Shown: one piece after another, positions 44,528 to 52,849 of the stretch
Numbering within the stretch: the first letter of the stretch is position 1
Layout: each line of letters opens with the position of its first letter
Source: a virus
Strand: one strand, 5' to 3'
Length of the DNA: 64,000 nucleotides
IMG/VR virus record: IMGVR_UViG_3300032050_000004
Location: 1 to 64,000 of that record
The notes under the pieces: model-generated
Databases searched by the model: none
What the model saw: only the letters and a program-made list of their open reading frames with translations
Told to the model about the DNA's origin: nothing
Translations under genes and position numbers: made by a program

Positions 44528-45388
44528 ATGAAAAACAAATTAATTCTTTTCGGCTTAATTACTATGATTTATAGTTGTGGGCCAGATTATAAACTCGAAG
44601 TTGAAAATTTAAAAAACGAACAAGACAGTTTATTATCTATTCAAATGCAAAAGGATTCTCTTATGAATTCTTATATAAATGATTTTAATGAAATACAATT
44701 AAGTATAGAATCTTTAGCTCAACAAGAAAAATTACTGGTTGAACAATCTAAAAGCAATGAACTTAAGCTAGATGCAAAAACTAAAATATTAAACAACATT
44801 GAATCATTTAGAAAGATTATTGATCAGAATAAGAATAAAATTTCATCACTTCAACGAAAAATTAAGAATTATAGTTTAAAAATTGATGAGCTAGATAAGA
44901 TGATAGCAAATTTAAATTTACAACTATTAGAGAGAGATTCTAGCATAGCTTTATTATCTGAAAACATAAATAAATTAAACTCAAAAATTGCTAGTGTTGA
45001 ATTAGAACTCACAAATTCAAAGAATGATAATGAGCAAAAGAAGCAAGAAATAGCTGACAAGACAATAAAATTACACACTGCTTATTATACAGTTGGTACT
45101 TACAGGGAATTAAAAGACAAGAAGGTATTATCTAAAGAAGGTGGTATTCTAGGTTTAGGTTCCAGCAAATCTTTCACTAGTGATTTGAATAATGAATCAT
45201 TTACAAAAATTGATTATACCTCTACTAAATTAATAGATATTATTTCTAAGAAAATAGAGATAATTAGTATACACCCATCTGATTCCTACAAAATAATAAA
45301 CAATGGCAAACAAATAATGGCTATTGAAATATTGGATCCGGAAAGATTTTGGCAAGCATCTAAATATTTAGTGGTTGTCAAAAGTTAA
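44528..45388 (+). CDS. Cbp1-family-like coiled-coil lipoprotein
   Basis: 286 residues. Signal and lipobox MKNKLILFGLITMIYSC (cysteine 17, then GPDYK). Residues 22-185 are a coiled coil. The C-terminal TAYYTVGTYRELKDKKVLSK, GLGSSKSF and ILDPERFWQASKYLVVV blocks match a Bacteroidota family that databases name after a collagen-binding adhesin. Surface or periplasmic. Likely host-derived: it has a host-type promoter and lacks phage leader features. Confidence 0.8.
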   Translation: MKNKLILFGLITMIYSCGPDYKLEVENLKNEQDSLLSIQMQKDSLMNSYINDFNEIQLSIESLAQQEKLLVEQSKSNELKLDAKTKILNNIESFRKIIDQNKNKISSLQRKIKNYSLKIDELDKMIANLNLQLLERDSSIALLSENINKLNSKIASVELELTNSKNDNEQKKQEIADKTIKLHTAYYTVGTYRELKDKKVLSKEGGILGLGSSKSFTSDLNNESFTKIDYTSTKLIDIISKKIEIISIHPSDSYKIINNGKQIMAIEILDPERFWQASKYLVVVKS

Positions 45389-45409
45389 AATAAAAAAAAT
45401 TTTTTTTAT

Positions 45410-45441
45410 CCCCCCTACACAAAATAGGGGGATTTTTTTTT
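45410..45441 (+). terminator. Terminator after 44528-45388
   Basis: TCCCCCTA ... TAGGGGGA stem with T8. Confidence 0.8.
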
Positions 45442-45442
45442 G

Positions 45443-45452
45443 ATATTTATTT
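45443..45452 (+). promoter_or_regulatory. Late-type promoter motif
   Basis: ATATTTATTT, 2 nt before the GTG at 45455. Confidence 0.5.
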
Positions 45453-45454
45453 CC

Positions 45455-45649
45455 GTGAACGAATTTTTAAGAACAAAAATCAGAGATATAGTTTATAATG
45501 ATTACAATCATTTGATAATTGATTCTGCCAGATATCTAGAGTTCGAGGATTTAATTATAAAAGAATTATATCACAACCATTATTTAGAGGAAGGTTTTTC
45601 AATTGAAACAATTGTAAGGTCAATCTCTAATAATATAAAAAAATATTAA
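45455..45649 (+). CDS. Small leader-like protein, GTG start
   Basis: 64 residues from GTG at 45455 (MNEFLRTKIRDIVYND when initiated). The N-terminus matches the amphipathic IRxIV leader class but lacks a clear (I/L)xE site. The start is chosen because the late motif sits directly upstream and would be inside the ORF if a further TTG were used. Confidence 0.55.
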   Translation: MNEFLRTKIRDIVYNDYNHLIIDSARYLEFEDLIIKELYHNHYLEEGFSIETIVRSISNNIKKY

Positions 45650-45696
45650 ATTCAAATTATTTGGTTTTTATTGATAATCAATATTTTATGTAAAAC

Positions 45697-45727
45697 TTTG
45701 ATTTTCTGTAAAAAAACAATAATTTTG
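45697..45727 (+). promoter_or_regulatory. Host-type (Bacteroidota) promoter for the OmpA-like gene
   Basis: TTTG (45697-45700), exactly 19 nt, TAATTTTG (45720-45727): a full match to the sigma-ABfr-type -33/-7 consensus. Predicted leader about 40 nt. Confidence 0.7.
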
Positions 45728-45773
45728 GGTTCATATTTATAATCAATTTACAATCAAATTAAAAACATTTAAG

Positions 45774-46895
45774 ATGAAAAAACTTATTTTATTATTATTT
45801 GCATTTTGTCTATATCAAACTGCAAATGCTCAAACAGAAACCCTTGTATTAAAGAAATTTGACAAATGGTCATTTGGTTTTAACATAGGTGCAACAAACC
45901 CTAATTCTGACGCAACAGACAAAAAAACTTCTTTTAATGTTTTGAGTCCGAAATTTGCCTATGGATTTACACTCAGCAAACAGATTTCTCATTTCAGTGG
46001 ATTTGAAATTAATTACACTACTGGGAAAATGGGAGTTGACTATTCTCCATATACATTCGAGTCTAAATTTCAACAGATTGACGGGAGATTTAGATTAAAC
46101 TTTACAAATGGTCAAATATTAGCTAACTACAAAAAAACTCAGATATACGGATTTGTAGGTGTAGGTATGATCAACTATCAAACCTCATTGTTTAATGATT
46201 CCTCTGTAACAGAGTTAAAATCTGACTGGGTACACGTTATTCCATTTGGTTTCGGTTTTAAGAAAAGGATGGGACAAAAATCATCTTTGAATCTTGAATT
46301 CGCATATAATGGGATGAATACAGACATTTTAGATGGAAATAAAGTTGCTGGTAGTGAAAAAGACGGATACACAAATGTTAAGTTGGGATATCAATATACT
46401 TTTGGAAAGAAAAAGAAACCACTTGAGTGGGATGAGCCATTATCATATTTTAAACCACTTGCTGAACACAGTGTTGATACTTTAGTTATCATAAAAAAAG
46501 AAACTGTAGTTGTTGGTGATACATCTGGAAAACAACCGATAAATTCTTTGACTATTTTTTACGACACTGGTGATCATTTGATAAATGGAATATATTCTCA
46601 GGACCTTAATAAGATTTTAAGTCAGCTAAAACAAAACAAAGATGGCTGGATAGAAATTCTTGCTTTCTGTGATTCCACTGGCTCTGAAAAGACCAACAAC
46701 AAACTAGTAGTGCAGAGATCAAGAATTATAAAAGATTATTTTATAAATAACGACATTGATGATGATAGAATCAAGGTATATAATTATGGAATGGAGTTTG
46801 CAAAAGATCCCATACTGTCAAAAGATAGAAAGGTTATCATTAGATATTGGAAAAGCCTAGGAGAAAAAACCAACAGCAGTTGGTACAGAAAATAA
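45774..46895 (+). CDS. Outer-membrane beta-barrel with OmpA-like C-terminal domain
   Basis: 373 residues. Signal peptide 1-19 (ends TANAQ). An eight-strand-type barrel covers about 25-210 with many alternating aromatic strands, ending KLGYQYTFG. After a linker, an OmpA-like domain at about 255-365 contains IFYDTGDHLI, ILAFCDSTGSEKTNNKL and RSRIIKDYF, the usual peptidoglycan-binding layout. Host-type promoter upstream, terminator at 46940-46967. A phage-borne porin-like protein could alter adsorption or exclude superinfection. Confidence 0.85.
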   Translation: MKKLILLLFAFCLYQTANAQTETLVLKKFDKWSFGFNIGATNPNSDATDKKTSFNVLSPKFAYGFTLSKQISHFSGFEINYTTGKMGVDYSPYTFESKFQQIDGRFRLNFTNGQILANYKKTQIYGFVGVGMINYQTSLFNDSSVTELKSDWVHVIPFGFGFKKRMGQKSSLNLEFAYNGMNTDILDGNKVAGSEKDGYTNVKLGYQYTFGKKKKPLEWDEPLSYFKPLAEHSVDTLVIIKKETVVVGDTSGKQPINSLTIFYDTGDHLINGIYSQDLNKILSQLKQNKDGWIEILAFCDSTGSEKTNNKLVVQRSRIIKDYFINNDIDDDRIKVYNYGMEFAKDPILSKDRKVIIRYWKSLGEKTNSSWYRK

Positions 46896-46939
46896 AAATT
46901 GATTGTTATTGATTATTTGATTTAAATTGGTTCGAATAA

Positions 46940-46967
46940 AGGGTGGAATTCCACCCTTTATTTTTTT
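46940..46967 (+). terminator. Terminator after the OmpA-like gene
   Basis: AAAGGGTGGAA/TTCCACCCTTT stem with T7. Confidence 0.85.
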
Positions 46968-46990
46968 ATATATTTTATTATTTTTTTTAA

Positions 46991-47395
46991 ATGTTTTTAT
47001 TAAATGAAATTATAAATACCAATAAAAGTGAATTAAAAATATCTGAAATACTTTGTCTTTATGACATCGATCATAATTGTGAATTCAAGAAAGGAGATTT
47101 AGTCTATTTTGATGATTATGAATTATTGGATTTATATAAATTTTTTCAAACCTTGAAATATGAAGGTAATAATTATCTTGATTTTATCAATTTTGGTGCA
47201 TTATTTAACTTATCCAAATCCATGTTTGATTACATAAATTGTATCGGTGAAATAAAAAAAATTTCTTTTAATAAGTTAAAATACACAAAAGGGAAACAAT
47301 TGAAAAAAAAATATACTGTTGAAATAAATTATCCAGATGGTAAAGTTCTAAAGTTCAACAATATAAAATATCTTAAAATCTTTCCAAATCTGTAA
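46991..47395 (+). CDS. Protein of unknown function
   Basis: 134 residues, MFLLNEIINTNKSELKISEI start, then a DLVYFDDYELLDLYKFFQTL segment and a beta-rich C-terminus with VEINYPDGKVLKF. The first 12 residues could be a short leader but no (I/L)xE site is clear. Terminator at 47445-47478. Confidence 0.65.
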   Translation: MFLLNEIINTNKSELKISEILCLYDIDHNCEFKKGDLVYFDDYELLDLYKFFQTLKYEGNNYLDFINFGALFNLSKSMFDYINCIGEIKKISFNKLKYTKGKQLKKKYTVEINYPDGKVLKFNNIKYLKIFPNL

Positions 47396-47444
47396 TTGAT
47401 TTAGTAAATTTGAACTGTTGCCTGTTTATTTGTTTTTGAAAAGG

Positions 47445-47478
47445 ACCGGGAGTTAATGCTTTCTCCCGGTTTTTTTGT
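47445..47478 (+). terminator. Terminator after 46991-47395
   Basis: ACCGGGAG ... CTCCCGGT stem with T7. Confidence 0.85.
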
Positions 47479-47509
47479 AACTTTATTTCAACTATTTACG
47501 TTTAAAGTT

Positions 47510-47605
47510 ATGATAAAAGTTCTAAAAAAAATCTACCGTTATCTTGAATTCATTGAGAATGAAAGAATTAAAGCTATGATCTATTCTGGTCGTGGCTGGG
47601 GTTGA
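47510..47605 (+). CDS. Small peptide, 31 residues
   Basis: ATG at 47510, stop at 47605: MIKVLKKIYRYLEFIENERI, then KAMIYSGRGWG. Amphipathic and basic. A CTATTTACG late-like motif lies 10 nt upstream and the 47618 gene starts 12 nt downstream, so it is likely the first gene of that unit. The ERIKAMIYSGRGW phrase recalls short conserved bacterial peptides of unknown role. Confidence 0.5.
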   Translation: MIKVLKKIYRYLEFIENERIKAMIYSGRGWG

Positions 47606-47617
47606 TAAAAAGAAAAT

Positions 47618-48379
47618 ATGCACAATTTTAACGATTTCGATCAAATAATCAACAAGGTTGATTTATTTGTTCTTGAGCCTTCATTTTCTCAAGAAAAATC
47701 AAGAAGACTTAATAAACTACCAAGTGATTATATTGATGATAGGGGCATTTTAAGATTATGTTCTTATCTCATAGCTTTTAGCCAAAATTCAAATTCTGAA
47801 TTAGTTGATAAACTCATCAAGTCCGGAAACATTGATAAGGTTTTTCAGAACTTTGAGATCGATGAAGTTATCAAAATGAATCCTTGTGATATTGTTGAAC
47901 AGCAATGGGATTTGATTAAAGTTATGAGACAACAGGGTAAAATTTTTCACATTATCATGTTGGCTAGAAAAATTAAAAAAATAGGTAATTTATCAGATAT
48001 TTTTAACAATAACAGAATACCAAAAAGAATAGAATCAAAATCTGACATTGAAGAATTCTGGAAAGGATTTAATGAATTACAGAATATATTAAAAGATAAT
48101 AAAATTCCTTTTTTTCAATCAACTACCTCATTACTTCATTTTTTATTAGAGAGTGGATATGATTGTGTAAAGCCAGATCTTGTTGTAATGAAGGTTGGTA
48201 AAAAATTAGGAATTGTTGAGAGCGTAGAATCAGATGAAAATTTGAGGACAGTTGTAAGAACAATACAAGAATATTCTCTTGATCGTGGATTACGTCCCTC
48301 AGTAGTTGATTTTTATTTTTTAATTGATGAAGGTCAAAAATGGGCTAAGAATTTCGTCAGAAATGAGTTTTATAAGTAA
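47618..48379 (+). CDS. Possible DNA glycosylase-like (TAG/HhH-type) protein
   Basis: 253 residues, all-helical. FLLESGYDCVKPDLVVMKVG (about 189-208) resembles the hairpin-helix and catalytic segment of 3-methyladenine glycosylase I-like proteins (GYxxxKPDxvv). The upstream helices CDIVEQQWDLIKVMRQQGKI fit the family layout. The zinc ligands of TAG itself are not obvious. A repair or modified-base role is inference. Confidence 0.55.
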   Translation: MHNFNDFDQIINKVDLFVLEPSFSQEKSRRLNKLPSDYIDDRGILRLCSYLIAFSQNSNSELVDKLIKSGNIDKVFQNFEIDEVIKMNPCDIVEQQWDLIKVMRQQGKIFHIIMLARKIKKIGNLSDIFNNNRIPKRIESKSDIEEFWKGFNELQNILKDNKIPFFQSTTSLLHFLLESGYDCVKPDLVVMKVGKKLGIVESVESDENLRTVVRTIQEYSLDRGLRPSVVDFYFLIDEGQKWAKNFVRNEFYK

Positions 48380-48382
48380 TAT

Positions 48383-49237
48383 TTAATTTTTTATTTTAAT
48401 TGCTATAGAATTTAATCTTTCTCCTTTTATGTTTACATAACCCTTTTGACCTAAATTATAGTTTAATTCATTATATTTATCATCGTTCATCAATTGATGT
48501 TCGTAAATAATTATTTCAGGATGTAAATGATCATATTTAATTATTTCATTAACAATATCAAAATCAAGACCCTCTAAATCTAAGTGAAACCACCTTGGTT
48601 TATAATTTTCCAGTATTGAAAATACGCTTTCTGAATCTATTTTTTGTTCAATAAAATTATCAAAAGACATAGCTGAGTTTTTGGCCTGATCTAATAAAGT
48701 TGTGCTGCAATATCCTCCACAATTTTGCTCTGCAAAAAAACTAATTTGACCACCGTTTGTCGTTAAAGCTTTATTTACTATTTTAACATTTTTTTTATTT
48801 ATATAAAATGAATTCAATTCTTTAAAAGCATAATCTAAAGGTTCGAATAAAATAGCATTTAATTTATTATTTAAAATCATATCAACCCATTCTCCACTTG
48901 TTCCATCATGAGCTCCAGCAACTACACCTAATGCGTTGTTGTTTATATGTGACCAAATATCAAAATAATTTTGTACTGTATCACCATCAACAAAATTATC
49001 CACATCTCTTTTTAAGAGAATATTTTCATTTTTATCTGTTATTACAACATAGCATTCCTCTAGAAAACTATGACTTTGTGCCCACATATTAGCTATCATT
49101 TCTACTTCCCAAGTAATTTTATTGCTTATTCTATTTATAGCTTTAACTTTTATTGGATAAATATCTATACCATAACTATCTTTTGTTTCTATTCTAACAC
49201 CTCCGGTCAAAATTGAATAGTAATTTATTAGTTTCAT
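48383..49237 (-). CDS. FkbM-family methyltransferase-like protein
   Basis: 284 residues. N-terminal 85 residues are a separate beta-rich part. VVAGAHDGTSGEWVDMILNN with ILFEP is the SAM-binding motif I/II pair; FSILENYKPRWFHLDLEGLD, then IIIYEHQ are typical FkbM blocks (LKiDvEG, E). Usual substrate is a sugar or polyketide oxygen. A second FkbM-like gene is at 50600-51220. Upstream DNA has an ATATTTAAATAATAAATATG motif. Confidence 0.8.
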   Translation of the reverse strand: MKLINYYSILTGGVRIETKDSYGIDIYPIKVKAINRISNKITWEVEMIANMWAQSHSFLEECYVVITDKNENILLKRDVDNFVDGDTVQNYFDIWSHINNNALGVVAGAHDGTSGEWVDMILNNKLNAILFEPLDYAFKELNSFYINKKNVKIVNKALTTNGGQISFFAEQNCGGYCSTTLLDQAKNSAMSFDNFIEQKIDSESVFSILENYKPRWFHLDLEGLDFDIVNEIIKYDHLHPEIIIYEHQLMNDDKYNELNYNLGQKGYVNIKGERLNSIAIKIKN

Positions 49238-49282
49238 ATTTATTATTTAAATATATATTATTAGTAAGTCATTTTGCATTAC

Positions 49283-49648
49283 TCAGTATTGCAAATCGTC
49301 TGTATCAATAGTGCAATTTGCAACACTGACACTTTCATTTTGTATTTGAACATTTGGTAACTGACTATATTCAAAAAAGGTATAATTTACTTCTCTTTTG
49401 CTTATTTTTTCTTTTTTACAATATCCCTTCTCAATCAATTCATTTATAGCAGTTCTTAATCTTCTTTCTCCGAATTTTATCTCAATTGAGAATTTGCTAA
49501 GGTAGAACTTCCAGTAATCTGGTTTTTTTAATACTTGAACCATTACATAAATTGAATCTGCTGACAGATCAGAATTTAGGAGGCTATTGCTTATTAAAGT
49601 AAAATTATCAGCGTTTTTTCCTTTTTTCGTTCTAAAGATCCTTTTCAT
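49283..49648 (-). CDS. Winged-helix replication/regulatory-type protein
   Basis: 121 residues. The layout SNSLLNSDLSADSIYVMVQV, then WKFYLSKFSIEIKFGERRLR and TAINELIEKGYCKKE matches the DnaD/helix-turn-helix module used by plasmid and phage replication proteins (lS..A...y..l.s.pd.W.f....L......g..tvr.al..L...GYl). C-terminus is unrelated and acidic. Could regulate transcription or replication. Confidence 0.75.
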   Translation of the reverse strand: MKRIFRTKKGKNADNFTLISNSLLNSDLSADSIYVMVQVLKKPDYWKFYLSKFSIEIKFGERRLRTAINELIEKGYCKKEKISKREVNYTFFEYSQLPNVQIQNESVSVANCTIDTDDLQY

Positions 49649-49697
49649 TCATCTAATATAATAAAAAAATAACTTCTTTAAAAACTTCTTTTTAATT

Positions 49698-49710
49698 CTA
49701 TATTTATATT
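49698..49710 (+). promoter_or_regulatory. Late-type promoter motif
   Basis: CTATATTTATATT, 2 nt before the ATG at 49713. Confidence 0.5.
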
Positions 49711-49712
49711 AA

Positions 49713-50594
49713 ATGAAAAGAAAAATTTTAGAAGCCGTTATATCAAGTGCTAAATCAAAGCCCTTTTTGGAAGAATTGAGATTTTTTTTTGAGGACAATG
49801 ATAAAATTAGTTTTAATCAACTAGCTTCAATGGCAGCAAAATATGGTATTGAAGTGGTGAATTATGATACATTTTATGATGAGTTACCGGAATTGTGGAA
49901 AAAAGGTCAAATACCACATAAAGGTATAGAGATATTCGGACTAGCTAATCCAGTAACAAAGAGACCTAGATTGGTTGTTACAATTGACTCAATTAATAAA
50001 AAAAAATATAGTTTTATTTCAATAGTTGTAAGTCATGAATTTGTTCATGCTGGTCAAATGGATAGATTAAAACCGGGATTTATATATATTCCACCCAAAA
50101 CAGTTTATGATTTAAATGTTTACTATTCTGACAAACAAGAAATAATGGCATGGTCTAAAACAATAGTTGATGATTTGATTCAAACCTTCAAACCACAAAC
50201 TTTTGAGGAGGCTATGGAAAAATTACCTAAAGGACATTATTATAAAAAAATAAAAGAAGTTTTTAAGGATGATCCAAAGGTATGGAACAAATATTTAAAG
50301 AACATTTATAATTATTTAAGAATGGAATTCGAACCAGTAGAAGAAAAATCTGATTTAAGTGAATTAAGAAAAAAAATCAGAGAAATCCTTTCAGAGGATG
50401 AAAAAATGAAAATTAACTATGCTTATTTTCAACAATTACTTGACAAGAGTAGGACTGATTTAAAAAATAGAAATTATTTACAAGGAATTTTAAATTCAAT
50501 ACGTAAAGCTGGTGGTATGGGAACCAAAAGACAATATGCAGTATTGAAAAGGTTTGAAACTGGTGATACAACTCCTTATTCATCTAAAAATTAA
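49713..50594 (+). CDS. HExxH metalloprotease-like protein with internal leader
   Basis: 293 residues. HEFVH (108-112), then a downstream KQEIMAWS glutamate (E143), give a gluzincin-type zinc site. A basic SDLSELRKKIREILSE segment at 213-228 is identical in style to the N-terminal virion leaders but sits internally, so prohead protease could cut here and free a C-terminal 65-residue basic domain (GILNSIRKAGGMGTKRQYAV). That reading is inference; a fusion of two ancestral genes would also explain it. Confidence 0.7.
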   Translation: MKRKILEAVISSAKSKPFLEELRFFFEDNDKISFNQLASMAAKYGIEVVNYDTFYDELPELWKKGQIPHKGIEIFGLANPVTKRPRLVVTIDSINKKKYSFISIVVSHEFVHAGQMDRLKPGFIYIPPKTVYDLNVYYSDKQEIMAWSKTIVDDLIQTFKPQTFEEAMEKLPKGHYYKKIKEVFKDDPKVWNKYLKNIYNYLRMEFEPVEEKSDLSELRKKIREILSEDEKMKINYAYFQQLLDKSRTDLKNRNYLQGILNSIRKAGGMGTKRQYAVLKRFETGDTTPYSSKN

Positions 50595-50599
50595 AAATT

Positions 50600-51220
50600 A
50601 TGTACCACTCAATGTCAGGACAAGATAAATGGGTTCTTGAAACTTTAAATTTCAAGACTAATGGTTTTTTTGTTGATTTGGGTGCTCTTGGAGGAATTGT
50701 CAATAGTAATACTTATACCATGGAAAGTGAATATGGGTGGAGCGGTATCTGCGTAGATAATAGTTTAGATCATTGGAATAGTCTTGTAACTGGTAGAACA
50801 AGCAATAATTTTTATACTACAATCTATAATTATCATGGTCAATGTTTGATAGATGAAAACGGAAAAATTATTACCGATGAATTTGCTACAGGCACTACGG
50901 TAGATTGTGTAACTTTTGATGATATTATGACTCAAGATGGTTATGCTGGTTTGATTGATTATTTATCCGTAAATGTTGGTGGAAGAGAAGAAGAAGTAAT
51001 TCTCTCAATTGACTTAAATAAATACGAATTTCAATTGATATCTGTACAAATAAATAAACACAAAACACCTCATAAATCCGTAGATGATACATTTTTATAT
51101 CTATGGAATAATGGATATGAACGAATGGTCGTAGGGGCATTAGGACAAGATTCTACCAGAGATTGCTATTGCAACCCATATGAAGACTGGTACTTTAATA
51201 AAAAATATATTACAATTTAA
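50600..51220 (+). CDS. FkbM-family methyltransferase-like protein
   Basis: 206 residues. SGQDKWVLETLNFKTNGFFV, DLGALGG (motif I), TMESEYGWSGICVD and IDYLSVNVGGREEEVI follow the FkbM order (the usual DxEG acidic patch is here NVGGREEE). 5-nt gap from the protease gene and 4 nt before 51225, so co-expressed. Target unknown. Confidence 0.78.
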   Translation: MYHSMSGQDKWVLETLNFKTNGFFVDLGALGGIVNSNTYTMESEYGWSGICVDNSLDHWNSLVTGRTSNNFYTTIYNYHGQCLIDENGKIITDEFATGTTVDCVTFDDIMTQDGYAGLIDYLSVNVGGREEEVILSIDLNKYEFQLISVQINKHKTPHKSVDDTFLYLWNNGYERMVVGALGQDSTRDCYCNPYEDWYFNKKYITI

Positions 51221-51224
51221 AAAT

Positions 51225-51704
51225 ATGAAAAGTTTAAACAATACAATCAGAAAAATAATTAAGGAAACTATAGATACTGCAGGTAATTTTGAAACTAAAA
51301 TTACTAAAGGTGTTTATATCCGTGGTTTAGAGAAATTTTTTGATATTGAAAAGAGTGATCTGGATTATGATTGCGACTTTTCAATACTTTGGAGTTTGGA
51401 TATTGAATCTAGGTCTTGGGGTTTAAAATCAATTATACCAAATGTTTCAAGTATAAGAGGTACTATTAAATGGAGAGTAATAAAAGATCTTTTAGAGAAA
51501 GAAGTTTACGATTTTATTAAAAGTAAAAGCAATTATGAGGATGAAGATTATTTGGAGGGTGAAATGGAATTTAACTCACTAAATAAATTCGAAGGAAAAG
51601 AATGGATAATTTTAGATGAAGATTTTAAAATTAAAGATAGTGGTGAGCTTTTTCCTTCAGAAATAGATATAGATTTCTATAAAATGGAAATAACCATCTC
51701 TTGA
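51225..51704 (+). CDS. Leader-bearing putative virion protein
   Basis: 159 residues from the ATG at 51225 (MKSLNNTIRKIIKE, IKE at 12-14); a longer frame overlaps the FkbM gene. Body acidic and beta-rich, unrecognised. Confidence 0.65.
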   Translation: MKSLNNTIRKIIKETIDTAGNFETKITKGVYIRGLEKFFDIEKSDLDYDCDFSILWSLDIESRSWGLKSIIPNVSSIRGTIKWRVIKDLLEKEVYDFIKSKSNYEDEDYLEGEMEFNSLNKFEGKEWIILDEDFKIKDSGELFPSEIDIDFYKMEITIS

Positions 51705-51734
51705 TTATAATTGTAAATTAATTAAATTTATTTT

Positions 51735-52100
51735 ATGTTATTAATCAGTTTTGCTATAATAAGCCCACTTATTTGTTTGTTGTTATTATTTTGGCACAAA
51801 ACCAATTTTTTTACCACTTATGGTAAACTTTTTGGTTTAACAAAATTTTTAAAAATTGATTTATACGAGGAAAAGAAATTAAGAAATTTGGATTTAACAT
51901 ATCCTCTTTTTTTGGCTACTAGTTATACTGGTTTTTTTATAAGATTGATTTCTTGCGTAGTGTGTTTAACAACTTGGTTGTCTATAATATTTAGTTTTAT
52001 TTTTTATTTAATATTTTTAGATATATACATTTTACTACTTATACCACTAAACACTTTACTTGGTTTAGTATTTTATTTAAAAATTAAAAAATTGATATAG
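51735..52100 (+). CDS. Membrane protein, three or four helices
   Basis: 121 residues, hydrophobic at 1-22, 58-80, 80-98 and 97-116, with a charged loop at 40-52 (IDLYEEKKLRNLDLTYP). Inner membrane. Unrecognised. Confidence 0.6.
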   Translation: MLLISFAIISPLICLLLLFWHKTNFFTTYGKLFGLTKFLKIDLYEEKKLRNLDLTYPLFLATSYTGFFIRLISCVVCLTTWLSIIFSFIFYLIFLDIYILLLIPLNTLLGLVFYLKIKKLI

Positions 52101-52101
52101 T

Positions 52102-52401
52102 ATGGTCATAGAAAATTGTAACTCATTTAACTATTTGATTCTAGCTATGAGTCCTGAAATTAGACAGATAGACGTAATTAAGGAATTTCAAAATTGTATT
52201 AACGAATTTGCTGGAATGTGTGGTTGTGAAGGAGAAGCAAAAACTATAAAAAGAAATGAATGTGAATTAAAGTATCAAGATATAATTCTTAATAACATGT
52301 CAGAAATAAAACAAGCATTATTAGATTTTGATAATGAATTTACTTTTAATACGACTTATCCAGAACAAAAACTTTTGGCTTTTATTTCAAAAATAAATTA
52401 A
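52102..52401 (+). CDS. Small protein of unknown function
   Basis: 99 residues. The middle FAGMCGCEGEAKTIKRNECE has three cysteines, then YQDIILNNMSEIKQALLDFD is helical. Similar phage proteins of about 80 residues are known to me only as hypothetical. 1-nt gap after 51735-52100. Confidence 0.65.
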   Translation: MVIENCNSFNYLILAMSPEIRQIDVIKEFQNCINEFAGMCGCEGEAKTIKRNECELKYQDIILNNMSEIKQALLDFDNEFTFNTTYPEQKLLAFISKIN

Positions 52402-52402
52402 C

Positions 52403-52804
52403 TTATTTTATGTTAATATGGTCTCTTTTATTCCAATAAGAAGCAGGACCATAATAAGTGCAAATTTCTTCTCCGGGTAAAATCTTTCTTTTAGCTTTAT
52501 ATTTAAAGGTTCCTCTATTTTCATCTGTTTCCCAATAAGCATTAGAATCTTCCGAGTGATTGTAAATGCATCCACAACCAAAAGGAATTACTTGTTCTTT
52601 CCAATCTATTGATGCTGGGAATAAAAATCTATAATCATTCAATAATTCTTTATTACAATCCTTCTTTTCTTCTCCTCTTTGAAATAGAGTGAAATAAGGA
52701 GTTTCCTCTATTAATTCATCTTTTTCAATTGTTTCTGATGCAAAAACGCCCCAACCATGAATGGGTGATCTATCGATATAGATTTTAGTCGGTAATTTTA
52801 TCAT
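52403..52804 (-). CDS. SET-domain protein
   Basis: 133 residues from the ATG at 52804. SPIHGWGVFASETIEKDELI (13-32), YNHSEDSNAYW (81-91), AKRKILPGEEICTYYG (104-119) are the three SET signatures, including the NHS and GEExxxYYG pseudoknot motifs. SET enzymes methylate protein lysines using SAM. It lacks pre/post-SET zinc regions, like the small viral vSET. The lysine-rich proteins at 58959 and 60116 are plausible substrates. Confidence 0.88.
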   Translation of the reverse strand: MIKLPTKIYIDRSPIHGWGVFASETIEKDELIEETPYFTLFQRGEEKKDCNKELLNDYRFLFPASIDWKEQVIPFGCGCIYNHSEDSNAYWETDENRGTFKYKAKRKILPGEEICTYYGPASYWNKRDHINIK

Positions 52805-52849
52805 TTTTATAAAAAACACATATTTATAATAAAAATACAGTAAAATTTA

